Shown: positions 8,522-17,218 of the stretch, piece by piece
Layout of the letters: the number at the start of each line of letters is the position of its first letter
Numbering within the stretch: position 1 is the first letter of the stretch
Origin: Autumnicola tepida
GTDB taxonomy: Bacteria > Bacteroidota > Bacteroidia > Flavobacteriales > Flavobacteriaceae
Length of the DNA stretch: 64,000 nucleotides
NCBI RefSeq assembly: GCF_031846485.1
Contig: NZ_JAVRHQ010000021.1
Coordinates: 1 to 64,000, forward strand
Reading direction: 5' to 3'
Position numbers and translations under genes: made by a program
The notes under the pieces: generated by a model
What the model was told of the DNA's origin: nothing
The model's input: the letters and a program-made list of their open reading frames with translations, nothing else
Databases searched by the model: none

Positions 8522-9745
8522 ATGATTGAAAAAACCGATTTACAATACGAAAAGACGGTTCTTATCGGGATCGTCACAAAAGACCAGGGCGAGGAAAAGT
8601 TGGAGGAGTATCTTGATGAGCTGGAATTCCTTACCTATACAGCAGGGGGCGAAGTGCTGAAACGCTTCACCCAAAAGATGGACCGCCCCGATCCAAAGAC
8701 GTTTATTGGCTCTGGAAAGATGAGCGATGTAAGGCAGTTTGTGGAAGAGAATGAAATTGGAACTGCTATTTTTGATGATGAACTTTCTCCTGCGCAACAA
8801 AAGAATATTGAAAAAATACTAAAGTGTAAGGTCCTGGACAGGACAAACCTTATCCTTGATATTTTCGCCCAAAGGGCGCAAACCAGTTATGCGAGGACGC
8901 AGGTAGAACTTGCCCAGTACGAGTATTTATTACCACGGCTCGCGGGGATGTGGACGCACCTTGAGCGCCAGCGCGGTGGTATTGGAATGCGGGGCCCCGG
9001 GGAAACCGAGATTGAAACGGACCGGCGGATTGTTCGAGATAAAATTTCCCTTCTTAAAAAGAAAATTGCCACCATAGATAAGCAAATGGAAGTGCAGCGT
9101 GGAAACCGCGGGCAATTAGTGCGTGTGGCGCTGGTGGGTTACACCAACGTGGGGAAATCTACTTTAATGAACGTGATTAGTAAAAGCGAGGTTTTTGCCG
9201 AAAATAAACTGTTTGCCACCCTGGATACCACGGTGAGAAAAGTGGTGATTCGTAATTTGCCATTTTTGCTTACCGATACTGTTGGGTTTATACGAAAACT
9301 GCCAACGCAGCTGGTAGAATCCTTTAAAAGTACCCTGGATGAGGTTCGGGAAGCAGATCTATTGTTGCACGTGGTCGATATCTCGCATCCTAATTTTGAA
9401 GAGCATATAGATTCTGTAAACCAGATCCTGGACGAGATCAAAAGCTCTGACAAGCCAACTATTATGGTCTTTAATAAAATAGACCAGTATCAGCCGGAAG
9501 TAATTGCCGAAGATGACCTGATTACTGAAAAAACCACTGCCCATAATACTCTGGCCGACTGGAAAAGGACCTGGATGAACAGGTTGGGAGAAGATGTTTT
9601 GTTTATCTCGGCGCTGGAGAAGGAGAATATGGAACACTTTAGAAAAAAGGTTTACGAAGCGGTGCGAAAAATCCATATTACCAGGTTTCCCTATAACAAT
9701 TTCCTTTATCCGGAATATGACACCTATGGAAATGAGCAGGAATAG
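8522..9745 (+). CDS. hflX: GTPase HflX
   Basis: A ribosome-associated GTPase that splits stalled 70S ribosomes under stress. The N-terminal HflX domain (about 1-190) is followed by the glycine-rich linker RGGIGMRGPGE. The G domain then shows G1 GYTNVGKST, G3 DTVGFIRKLP and G4 NKID. I chose the ATG at 8522; the frame also opens at a GTG two codons earlier, but that GTG lies inside the -7 promoter element. Its 407 residues are normal for the family. Confidence 0.95.
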   Translation: MIEKTDLQYEKTVLIGIVTKDQGEEKLEEYLDELEFLTYTAGGEVLKRFTQKMDRPDPKTFIGSGKMSDVRQFVEENEIGTAIFDDELSPAQQKNIEKILKCKVLDRTNLILDIFAQRAQTSYARTQVELAQYEYLLPRLAGMWTHLERQRGGIGMRGPGETEIETDRRIVRDKISLLKKKIATIDKQMEVQRGNRGQLVRVALVGYTNVGKSTLMNVISKSEVFAENKLFATLDTTVRKVVIRNLPFLLTDTVGFIRKLPTQLVESFKSTLDEVREADLLLHVVDISHPNFEEHIDSVNQILDEIKSSDKPTIMVFNKIDQYQPEVIAEDDLITEKTTAHNTLADWKRTWMNRLGEDVLFISALEKENMEHFRKKVYEAVRKIHITRFPYNNFLYPEYDTYGNEQE

Positions 9746-9814
9746 CTTAGCAATTCTTTAACTCAAAACCTGGAGCTTTTCTAAAAATTTATTGATAATC
9801 AAATATTTATAGTT

Positions 9815-10540
9815 ATGAGAAAAGCGATTCTTATTCCCTTTATAGTATTTTGCGTTGCTCTTAATGCACAAGACCTCGAAGGCTCGTGGAAGCTTATAGA
9901 AGAGAACGGCCGGGAGATAACAGATAAAGAAGTAGTGCGTATTTACCAGGACGGCTATTATGCTGAAGGTGCCAAAGATGCCGGGACAAATGAATTTCTC
10001 TGGGCTTTAGGCGGAGAATATGCTGAAGGCGACTACCAGGAAATGCCAGATTTTAATACCAAAAACCCTAAAGTTGTAGGCAATACCTTTGATCCCAAAC
10101 TGAGTTTTATGGAGGGCAACAGCAAGATTAAAATTAACAATGTTACACAGGTGCAGGTGTGGAAAAGAATTTCTGAAAATCAAAATGACCTTTCCGGCAA
10201 TTGGGTGATTACGGGAAGGAAACGGGACGGCGAAATTAGCAGGAGAACACCGGGCGAAAGGCGCACCATAAAAATTTTAGGCGGCGACCGCTTTCAATGG
10301 GTGGCGTTTAATTCTGCAACCAGGGAATTTTTTGGCAGCGGTGGCGGGACTTATTCTGCGGAAGATGGCAAATATGTGGAAGATATAGATTTTTTCTCTA
10401 AAGACAACAGCCGGGTAGGGGCAAAGCTTGATTTCCACTATGATGTGCAGGAGGGGGAGTGGCACCACCAGGGAAAAAGTTCCAAAGGCGATCCAATTTA
10501 TGAAGTCTGGTCTCCTTATGCTGAAGCTTATACGGAGTAG
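9815..10540 (+). CDS. Exported protein of unknown function, two lipocalin-like halves
   Basis: A 241-residue protein with a signal peptide (ILIPFIVFCVALNAQ). The mature part appears internally repeated: DLEGSWKLIEENGREI near residue 20 and DLSGNWVITGRKRDGEI near residue 125, each followed by beta-rich sequence ending in VWK or VW. This resembles two copies of a small beta-barrel of the DUF4488/lipocalin-like sort, but the assignment is inference. It converges with the epimerase gene. Confidence 0.65.
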   Translation: MRKAILIPFIVFCVALNAQDLEGSWKLIEENGREITDKEVVRIYQDGYYAEGAKDAGTNEFLWALGGEYAEGDYQEMPDFNTKNPKVVGNTFDPKLSFMEGNSKIKINNVTQVQVWKRISENQNDLSGNWVITGRKRDGEISRRTPGERRTIKILGGDRFQWVAFNSATREFFGSGGGTYSAEDGKYVEDIDFFSKDNSRVGAKLDFHYDVQEGEWHHQGKSSKGDPIYEVWSPYAEAYTE

Positions 10541-10550
10541 TTTTTTCAGT

Positions 10551-11372
10551 TTAAATCTTATGCTGAAACTCAAAATCCAGTAATCCCTGTAAACGTTCCG
10601 ATTTTATAATTTTTCCTTTTGAAGCCGTGCTGTGGTCGTATTCTGGCAGAGGGAGATTATTACTTTCAGCCTTTTCAGCGTAATAGCTTTCCTTATCCGG
10701 ATGATTAGGATAAACAGCATTAATAACAGTTCCCCATGCTTCATTTTCAATTATCCTGAAAATAATTTCCATGCAATCTTCCTGCTGAATTAAATTTACA
10801 GGTGCTTTCGGATTTTTGATTCCGTTTCTGCCGGAAAGGAAATTTACCGGATGCCGGTCACCCCCAAGCAAACCTCCAAACCTTAGAATCGTAGTCTCAA
10901 AATCAGGAGTTTCCTTCAGCATTTTTTCCGCGGAAATAATCTCCACAGCTGCCCTGGAGGTGCCGTTGGGAGCAGAAGCTTCAGTATATTCAGGAAATTC
11001 TTCAGTGTCTTTGTAAACTGAAGTCGAACTCACAAAAACCACATTTTTGATATCACTTTTCTTGATATAACTTAAAAGCTTTTCAATTTTCCCTGTAAAG
11101 TCGGCTTCAGGGTCGCTTCTAAGCCCCGGCGGGATATCAAGAATGAGAATTTCAGAATGAGAAAGAAAAGAGGTAAGATCGCCCTGCACTCCTTCAGCAA
11201 ATAATTTAATTTGGTATGGCGTGATATTTTCCTCCCTTAGTTTTACAATTTTCTCCCTGCTGGTGGTTGATCCTTTTACGCTGTACCCATTTTCTATAAG
11301 CATTTTTGCCAGGGGCAGCCCTAACCAGCCGCAGCCTAAAATGGAGATATTGGAGCTTTTAATCTGCATCAA
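10551..11372 (-). CDS. NAD(P)-dependent epimerase/dehydratase (YeeZ-like SDR)
   Basis: A 273-residue extended-type short-chain dehydrogenase. The Rossmann glycine motif ILGCGWLGLPLA is at residues 10-21 and the strand-4 motif VVFVSSTSVY at about 112-121. The usual YxxxK is not obvious, since after SSTSVY the region carries SRAAVE instead. That is common in the YeeZ/YbjT-like group, whose substrates are unknown. It lies 35 bp from the peptidase gene on the same strand and may be read with it. Confidence 0.75.
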   Translation of the reverse strand: MMQIKSSNISILGCGWLGLPLAKMLIENGYSVKGSTTSREKIVKLREENITPYQIKLFAEGVQGDLTSFLSHSEILILDIPPGLRSDPEADFTGKIEKLLSYIKKSDIKNVVFVSSTSVYKDTEEFPEYTEASAPNGTSRAAVEIISAEKMLKETPDFETTILRFGGLLGGDRHPVNFLSGRNGIKNPKAPVNLIQQEDCMEIIFRIIENEAWGTVINAVYPNHPDKESYYAEKAESNNLPLPEYDHSTASKGKIIKSERLQGLLDFEFQHKI

Positions 11373-11407
11373 TAAATGTCTTTAAGATCATCAGTATTCT
11401 TTAAATT

Positions 11408-13732
11408 CTAATTAGAATTGCCATCCTCATTAATGGTTTTTCGTATGATTATAGCGTCATTTACCACAAAAGGGCGGGGGATCATCCAATTTTCCCTTTT
11501 CTGAACATCAAGTTGCTCATTTTCGAGCAGGTCATAACTGGATTCGAATAAGGTGAATTCTGGAGTTTTATTGCTATCCAGGCTAAAATTAATCCTTATG
11601 GTATCCCTGCTGGAAGCGTGGTAAAGCAATAACCTCTCTTTCCATCGTTTTTTGAAAATATGGAATGCATTTTCTCCCAGATAAACCGAATCTGCCGTTT
11701 TGCCATTCACTTCAAATTCCTCAAAATCAAAGTCCCGGTTAGCGAAAAGTTCCAGTCGGTTTACCTCCCTTTTTGGTGCTATTTTAAGCGAATACTCATT
11801 TGCAGAAGCCGAAGTCCCTGTTTTTTGAAGGCTGATGTAAGGCTCTTTTAAATCAATTTCTGGAGCAGATGCTTTGTAAGTAAATCCGCTGCCGTACTTG
11901 CTATCGAAATGTACGGCATTAGAAGAAATTCTTTCAGGCTCTTTTCCGAAGAAATGCTCCGTCCACTCATCGGGCATTTTATCGTAGGAATACCAGTAGG
12001 CTTCATTTTCATCGGCATCGTACAGGTAAACCACACTATTGGGTTTTGGACGGTCTTCATTAAAATCAGATTTAAAATGAGCGGTGATAAATAATCCATT
12101 AAAAATGATGAAGCACAACAGCGCAAGTTCCCTGTTTCTTTTAAAGTATCCAAAAACAGGCAACAATAGTGAAAACAGGAGGACTGTTAAAATTGCTGTT
12201 ACAAAGAGTATTTTTAGCCCCAGGGCTACGGGAAAGGCATCTACAAAAGGCAGTATGATAAATATAGCCGGAAGGGACAGCAGGGCCATAAGGAGCAAAT
12301 TTGGCTGCCTTTGGCGCATCATTACAAACAGCTGAACCAGGCCAAAGAAGAAGGCGATGATAAAGTATGCCGCACCTTCTAAAAAAAAGGCCGTAAGGCA
12401 ACATAAAAACAGCCAAAAGAAAATGGGTGCCACAAACAATGATGCCTTTTCACGGGAATAGCCGGAATTCCTGTAGGTGAAAAATGAAATAGTGAGGCTA
12501 AGAAAAATTGCAGCATAAATGTAGTAATAGCCATTATAGGGAAAGCCCTGTTGTATTTCGGCATATTGCGGGTAGATCATCAGGCAGAATTTCCAGAGCA
12601 GGTAAACCGCTAATCCTGAGCCAGCAAGGCTAATAAAGAAAGGGACAAAACCTTTAAAAATAAATTTAGCCTCCAGGCGGGCCGTAGTAAGCCCGTAAGT
12701 TAGTAAGACTGCGAACAGCAGGATACCGAGGATAAGCATGGGAAAAATCCATGCGAAAGGATAGCTGATGATCTTTCCGAAGGGAAGATTAAAATACAGC
12801 ACATCTTCAGCAGAATCCAGATCCAGTTTCGCGTCTTTAAAATAATAGAGCAAGGGCATAAGATAACTGCCCTGCTGCGCCAGGCTTTCCTTATCCAGGT
12901 TTTTAGGAATATCTGTAGCCGTATGGTAATCAAAATGATCGTCTATAAAAGCAAAATTAAAGCCGTTAATATTTCCGTGCTCCCTCAACACCGTTAAATC
13001 TGTATCGTTGGGCAGCATTTTATATAGGCTGTAGGCAAGGGAATTGGTAACCGGAAAATTTGGGCCGGCTTTTTTAAAAGCTTTTATCAATGCTGAATTC
13101 GCTTTATTGGTTTCCAGCAGCATAAAAGAATTACCGCCACTGCCGCGGGATTCGAAGTTAAGCGCAAGTTGTACATCTTTTGCCCAGGGATGTTCTTTAA
13201 TAAATAATTCGGCGCCGTTTAAGCCCAGTTCTTCCGCATCGCTGAACAGCAGGATTATATCATTTTCATGAGGAATACTATCGGCAAGGAAGGCCCTTAT
13301 GCCTTCAAGAATGGTGGCCACCCCACTTCCCGCGTCGCTTGCGCCGTAAGAAGAATGTGGATCACTGTCATAATGCGTCATTAAAGCTATGGCCTTGCCT
13401 TTACCGGAGCCTTCTATACGGCATAAAATATTTTGCGGCCGCGCCATTTCGCCGTATGTGTTCAAGCTGAAACCTTCCTGCACCTGCACCTGCAGCTCCA
13501 TTTTCTGCAATTCATTTATGATGTAGTTGCGAACTTCACTGTGGGCGCTGCTTCCAACATAATGCGGTTTCCTGGCAATGTTTTGAACATGCTGAAAGGC
13601 CCTTTCAGTGGAAAAATTGTTTTCGGGGGCGCTTACCGGCTCTAAGTCGTGGGGATGACTGCCATAATAACTTAGCCATACAGCAATAACAATGAGAAAA
13701 AAAGCTAAAAAAGCAGATAATTTTTTCGGCAT
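11408..13732 (-). CDS. M28 family metallopeptidase with a multi-pass membrane domain
   Basis: A 774-residue membrane peptidase. After an N-terminal membrane anchor (about 5-22), the M28 aminopeptidase domain (about 50-310) has the zinc ligands in ALMTHYDSDP, GASDAGSG and LLFSDAEELGLNGAE, with the catalytic Glu in the EE pair. About eight hydrophobic segments follow (about 325-570), then a C-terminal beta-rich domain (about 590-770). This is the layout of the ER metallopeptidase 1-like bacterial proteins. It likely trims peptides in the periplasm. Confidence 0.9.
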   Translation of the reverse strand: MPKKLSAFLAFFLIVIAVWLSYYGSHPHDLEPVSAPENNFSTERAFQHVQNIARKPHYVGSSAHSEVRNYIINELQKMELQVQVQEGFSLNTYGEMARPQNILCRIEGSGKGKAIALMTHYDSDPHSSYGASDAGSGVATILEGIRAFLADSIPHENDIILLFSDAEELGLNGAELFIKEHPWAKDVQLALNFESRGSGGNSFMLLETNKANSALIKAFKKAGPNFPVTNSLAYSLYKMLPNDTDLTVLREHGNINGFNFAFIDDHFDYHTATDIPKNLDKESLAQQGSYLMPLLYYFKDAKLDLDSAEDVLYFNLPFGKIISYPFAWIFPMLILGILLFAVLLTYGLTTARLEAKFIFKGFVPFFISLAGSGLAVYLLWKFCLMIYPQYAEIQQGFPYNGYYYIYAAIFLSLTISFFTYRNSGYSREKASLFVAPIFFWLFLCCLTAFFLEGAAYFIIAFFFGLVQLFVMMRQRQPNLLLMALLSLPAIFIILPFVDAFPVALGLKILFVTAILTVLLFSLLLPVFGYFKRNRELALLCFIIFNGLFITAHFKSDFNEDRPKPNSVVYLYDADENEAYWYSYDKMPDEWTEHFFGKEPERISSNAVHFDSKYGSGFTYKASAPEIDLKEPYISLQKTGTSASANEYSLKIAPKREVNRLELFANRDFDFEEFEVNGKTADSVYLGENAFHIFKKRWKERLLLYHASSRDTIRINFSLDSNKTPEFTLFESSYDLLENEQLDVQKRENWMIPRPFVVNDAIIIRKTINEDGNSN

Positions 13733-13868
13733 AAAAAGGAAATATGGCGATAATAATTTGATTTTAAAGTTAATTAAGTTTTAGCTGAAAAAGAATATTT
13801 CTGCCTACAGATGAGAATAATATAAAAATGTGTATATTTAAAATGTTAGTAATCAAAACTTTATAATT

Positions 13869-14336
13869 ATGGCTGTAAAAAGTTTTCAGGGGAAGCGCGC
13901 CGAGCCGGAGAAGCCCGCGGAACCCGCAATGTTGGTTGAAGATTACATGAGCACCTCGTTAATTACTTTCAGGAAAGAGGAAAAAGTGGTTGATGTAATA
14001 GAAAAACTTATTGAAAATAATATTTCCGGTGGCCCGGTGGTGAATGAAAATGACGAACTATTGGGAATTATTTCTGAAGGAGATTGCCTGAAACAAATTT
14101 CGGACAGCCGCTATTACAATATGCCTATGGAAGATCTTACTGTTGAAAAACATATGACCTGTAATGTGGAAACCATAGACGGCAAAATGAATGTTTTGGA
14201 TGCCGCGAAAAAATTTATCGAGCTTAAGCGCAGGCGATTTCCTATTCTGCAGGACGGTAAGCTGGTTGGGCAAATAAGTCAGCGGGATGTTTTAAGGGCG
14301 GCATTGCAATTAAAAGGAGATACCTGGTGGGGCTAA
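13869..14336 (+). CDS. CBS-domain-pair protein
   Basis: A 155-residue cytoplasmic protein made of a tandem CBS pair. CBS1 begins at VEDYMSTSLITF (about 23) and CBS2 at VEKHMTCNVETID (about 92), and each ends in the IISEGD / ISQRD strand-turn that contacts adenosine ligands. It has no catalytic domain, so it is probably a stand-alone AMP/ATP or S-adenosyl sensor whose partner is unknown. The last 4 bases overlap the convergent zinc-ribbon gene. Confidence 0.85.
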   Translation: MAVKSFQGKRAEPEKPAEPAMLVEDYMSTSLITFRKEEKVVDVIEKLIENNISGGPVVNENDELLGIISEGDCLKQISDSRYYNMPMEDLTVEKHMTCNVETIDGKMNVLDAAKKFIELKRRRFPILQDGKLVGQISQRDVLRAALQLKGDTWWG

Positions 14337-14680
14337 TTTTTCTTGACGAGGGCGTAGAAATCATTCTCCAGCGGAAGATAACCCTGGTCATACACAAAAT
14401 AATAAACCGTGCCGGTTTTTGTTTTGTAAATACTGGTGATATGGTTAAAGCTGAAGCCTTTTTCCTGTAAGCGGGATTTACTGGTTTTACCTTTGTTCTC
14501 CGGGTTTAACTCCTGAAGGATTTTATAATTTTTTCGTAACTGGGCGTTTACACTCTTAATCAGGACATTTTCGTTGCGGTTGGCTTTATTGTGGTGGGCG
14601 TTGCGGCAGGAATCGCTACAAAACTTTTTATCTTCCCGGCCCACGAGCTTTTCACCACATTCCAAACAATTTTTCTGCAT
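14333..14680 (-). CDS. Zinc-ribbon protein, DUF2116 type
   Basis: A 115-residue protein with an N-terminal zinc ribbon of four cysteines (NCLECGEKL at 4-11 and FCSDSCRNAHH at 20-30), followed by helical and basic sequence. The ribbon resembles DUF2116 and MYND-like knuckles, suggesting nucleic acid or protein binding. The C-terminal half carries no recognised motif. Function is unknown. Confidence 0.75.
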   Translation of the reverse strand: MQKNCLECGEKLVGREDKKFCSDSCRNAHHNKANRNENVLIKSVNAQLRKNYKILQELNPENKGKTSKSRLQEKGFSFNHITSIYKTKTGTVYYFVYDQGYLPLENDFYALVKKN

Positions 14681-14738
14681 TTATTAAAGATAAAGAAAAA
14701 AGGTGGTTTTTTAGTAACAGGTTGCTGGAAGTGAAGTT

Positions 14739-15122
14739 TTAGCCTTTGTTTTTATCCATTTCTGCTTTTCGCATGGGCATAACGTCTATGATAACTCATC
14801 AGTCAGCAGCAGTTGCTTTTTCATTGATTTTCGCCCTCCGTCCAGTCCTGTTAAAAGTACTTCAAAGGGAGCATTCTATTTTTGTACTGATCATAAAGCT
14901 TGTTGCCTTTTTTCCATTTATCACCCAAAGCCAGTCCTGTTTTAAATTTATCAGGAGTAATTTGGTAGATAATGATTTTTCGCTCTTCTAGGCATCTTTA
15001 TGTTTTTGTGTTTCCCTAATTTGATTTTTGTACACAGCATTGTCAGAATTTTCAGTAAAGATTAAAAGGAATTTGTTTTTCCACTGGTGAGAAGACAGGT
15101 CTTGTGCATTGGTTTTATTCAT
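14739..15122 (-). pseudogene. Broken DUF4174 domain protein
   Basis: Translation of the minus strand in shifting frames recovers most of a DUF4174 protein. From 15122 it reads NAQDLSSHQWKNKFLLIFTE and continues to a TAG at 14988-14990. After a frame change come RKIIIYQITPDKFK and further residues. A second change gives VLLTGLDGGRKSMKKQLLL, and a third the family's usual end IDVMPMRKAEMDKNKG before TAA at 14739. At least three frame breaks are needed. The signal peptide is missing apart from its last residues. The family is of unknown function and is found exported. Confidence 0.8.
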
Positions 15123-15135
15123 ACAATAATATTAG

Positions 15136-15264
15136 AAGCAGGGGAAAGAGGTTTCTGAAAAGGATATGGTAATTTACAGTAATTATGATGGATTTCCTAT
15201 ACCTAACGATGAGATTGCTGCCAACGAGAACATAAGCCAGGAAGATCAAAACCCGGGATATTAA
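15136..15264 (+). pseudogene. C-terminal remnant of a SusD/RagB family protein
   Basis: The frame ending at TAA 15262-15264 reads KQGKEVSEKDMVIYSNYDGF and then PIPNDEIAANENISQ...QNPGY. The PIP..EI.AN.N...QNPGY ending is characteristic of SusD-like starch/glycan-binding lipoproteins. A TAG interrupts at 15133-15135 and no SusD sequence is found before it, so only about 42 codons remain. A terminator follows at 15286, as expected for the end of a susCD operon. The rest of susC/susD has been deleted and replaced by the DUF4174 relic. Confidence 0.75.
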
Positions 15265-15285
15265 TATAATTATCTATAACTTAAC

Positions 15286-15315
15286 AGCCCTTTCATTTCT
15301 GATGGAAGGGCTTTA
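15286..15315 (+). terminator. Terminator after the SusD remnant
   Basis: Stem AGCCCTTTCAT / ATGGAAGGGCT with one wobble, a 5-nt loop and a short T run. It still terminates the lost susD gene and lies just before the GH2 gene. Confidence 0.75.
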
Positions 15316-15336
15316 CTATTACTAAATTTTTGGTCT

Positions 15337-17163
15337 ATGAATATGCGTACCCTCTTTAGTTACCTGTTTTTGCTGGGCTTAATATTAAACTTACCTGTTA
15401 TTTCCTTCTCCCAGGAACTTATCCAAAACCTTCCGGGAAGGGAAACGCTTAGTCTTAACGGACGCTGGAATTACATTATTGATCCTTATAAAATGGGATA
15501 TCTGGATTACCGGCAGCAACCTTTTGATCAAAGCGAGTCTGGCAAGGGTGGCTTTTATGATAATATTACAGCTAAAGAAATAGATTCTACCCAACGTGTG
15601 GAGTACGATTTTAGCCAGTCCCCAACATTAAAGGTGCCTGGGGATTGGAATTCACAGGAGGAACGCTTGGAGTTATACGAAGGTACTTTATGGTATAAAA
15701 GGGACTTCCACGTAGACCTTCAGGAGAGTAAGCGCTATTTTCTTCATTTTGGCGCAGTAAATTATGAAGCACATGTATATTTAAATGGAAAAAAGTTAGG
15801 TGTTCATAAAGGTGGTTTTACGCCTTTTCAATTTGAAGTGACTGGTGAATTGAAAAACGGTAAGAATGACGTGGTGCTGATGGTGGACAATTCCCGCAAA
15901 AAAGATGAGGTTCCAACCGTAAATACCGATTGGTGGAATTACGGCGGAATAACCCGGGACGTAGATTTAATCATTACTCCTGAAACTTTTATACACGATT
16001 ACAAGGTACAGCTGGCAAATAATGATATGAAAATGATTTCAGGATTTGTTCAACTGGATGGCAATCAAAAACAAGGACAAATTAAAGTTGAAATTCCGGA
16101 ACTTAAAATTTCTAAGACCATCAGTGTAAACAATTCAGGGAAGGCCAATTTTGATATCTCGGTGAAGAATGTGGATTACTGGTCGCCAAAGAACCCAAAA
16201 TTATATGAAGTTAAAATATCTACTGAAAAGGATGAAATTAAGGATCAGATTGGTTTTAGAACAATAGAAACAAAAGGCCAGGATATTCTGTTGAATGATA
16301 ATTCAATTTTCCTAAAAGGAATTTCTATACACGATGAAAATCCATTTGTAGAAGGACGTTTACGGAATGAAGGTGATATGAGAATGATGTTGAGCTGGGC
16401 TAAAGAACTTGGTTGTAATTTTGTTCGGCTGGCACATTATACCCACAATGAGAAAATGCTTCGGCTGGCAGATGAAATGGGCCTTATGGTATGGGCAGAA
16501 ATTCCCGTGTACTGGACCATATCCTGGGAAAACATGGAAACTTATGAAAATGCTGAAAATCAACTGGCCTCTGGAATCCTAAGGGACAAGAACAGGGCAA
16601 GCATTATTATTTGGTCTGTGGGAAATGAAACCCCGGTTACAGAAGCCCGCAATGATTTTATGGAAAAATTAATCGCTAGAGCAAGGCAGCTTGATGACAC
16701 CCGGTTAATCGCTGCTGCACTGGAGGTGGAAACAGAAGGCAATGTGGCTGTTGTAAACGATCCTTTGGGTGAAAAACTGGATTTGGCAAGTTTCAATGAA
16801 TACGCAGGATGGTATTGGGGAGAACCGGAAAATATATCTCAATATACATTTGATATTAAATTCAATAAACCTGTGGTAATAACTGAGTTTGGAGGTGGGG
16901 CACTGGGAGGTTTTCATGCAGATAAAACCACGATGTGGAGTGAGGAGCATCAGGAATACCTATATGAACAACAGCTAAAAATGCTCGATAAAATAGATGG
17001 CCTCAGGGGAATGACTCCCTGGATACTTGTAGATTTTAAATCGCCAAGAAGAAACCATCCGGTTTATCAGAATTTCTGGAATAGGAAAGGAATTATTTCT
17101 GAAACCGGGGAAAAGAAAAAAGCCTTTTATATACTTCAGGATTATTACCAGAATATAAATTAA
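15337..17163 (+). CDS. Glycoside hydrolase family 2 (beta-glucuronidase/galactosidase type), exported
   Basis: A 608-residue retaining glycosidase with a signal peptide (LFLLGLILNLPVISFSQ). The order is jelly-roll sugar-binding domain (about 35-215, with FGAVNYEAHVYLNGKKLG), immunoglobulin-like domain (about 220-310), then TIM barrel (about 315-605). The acid/base is Glu431 in WSVGNETPV and the nucleophile Glu517 in VITEFGGGA. Motifs fit the UidA-like branch, so a glucuronidase or galactosidase acting on hemicellulose side chains is likely, but substrate cannot be read directly. It is convergent with the CE15-GH9 operon and sits behind the SusD remnant. Confidence 0.9.
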   Translation: MNMRTLFSYLFLLGLILNLPVISFSQELIQNLPGRETLSLNGRWNYIIDPYKMGYLDYRQQPFDQSESGKGGFYDNITAKEIDSTQRVEYDFSQSPTLKVPGDWNSQEERLELYEGTLWYKRDFHVDLQESKRYFLHFGAVNYEAHVYLNGKKLGVHKGGFTPFQFEVTGELKNGKNDVVLMVDNSRKKDEVPTVNTDWWNYGGITRDVDLIITPETFIHDYKVQLANNDMKMISGFVQLDGNQKQGQIKVEIPELKISKTISVNNSGKANFDISVKNVDYWSPKNPKLYEVKISTEKDEIKDQIGFRTIETKGQDILLNDNSIFLKGISIHDENPFVEGRLRNEGDMRMMLSWAKELGCNFVRLAHYTHNEKMLRLADEMGLMVWAEIPVYWTISWENMETYENAENQLASGILRDKNRASIIIWSVGNETPVTEARNDFMEKLIARARQLDDTRLIAAALEVETEGNVAVVNDPLGEKLDLASFNEYAGWYWGEPENISQYTFDIKFNKPVVITEFGGGALGGFHADKTTMWSEEHQEYLYEQQLKMLDKIDGLRGMTPWILVDFKSPRRNHPVYQNFWNRKGIISETGEKKKAFYILQDYYQNIN

Positions 17164-17218
17164 AATTTTCAGAAGTGAATAGTTTCTAAAAACCTGTTCA
17201 CTTCTGAATTTTTCTGTG

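Noticed and set aside
14746..14991. 81-codon plus-strand ORF in the gap before the GH2 gene
   Set aside because: It lies antisense to the DUF4174 relic, whose translation is far more protein-like.
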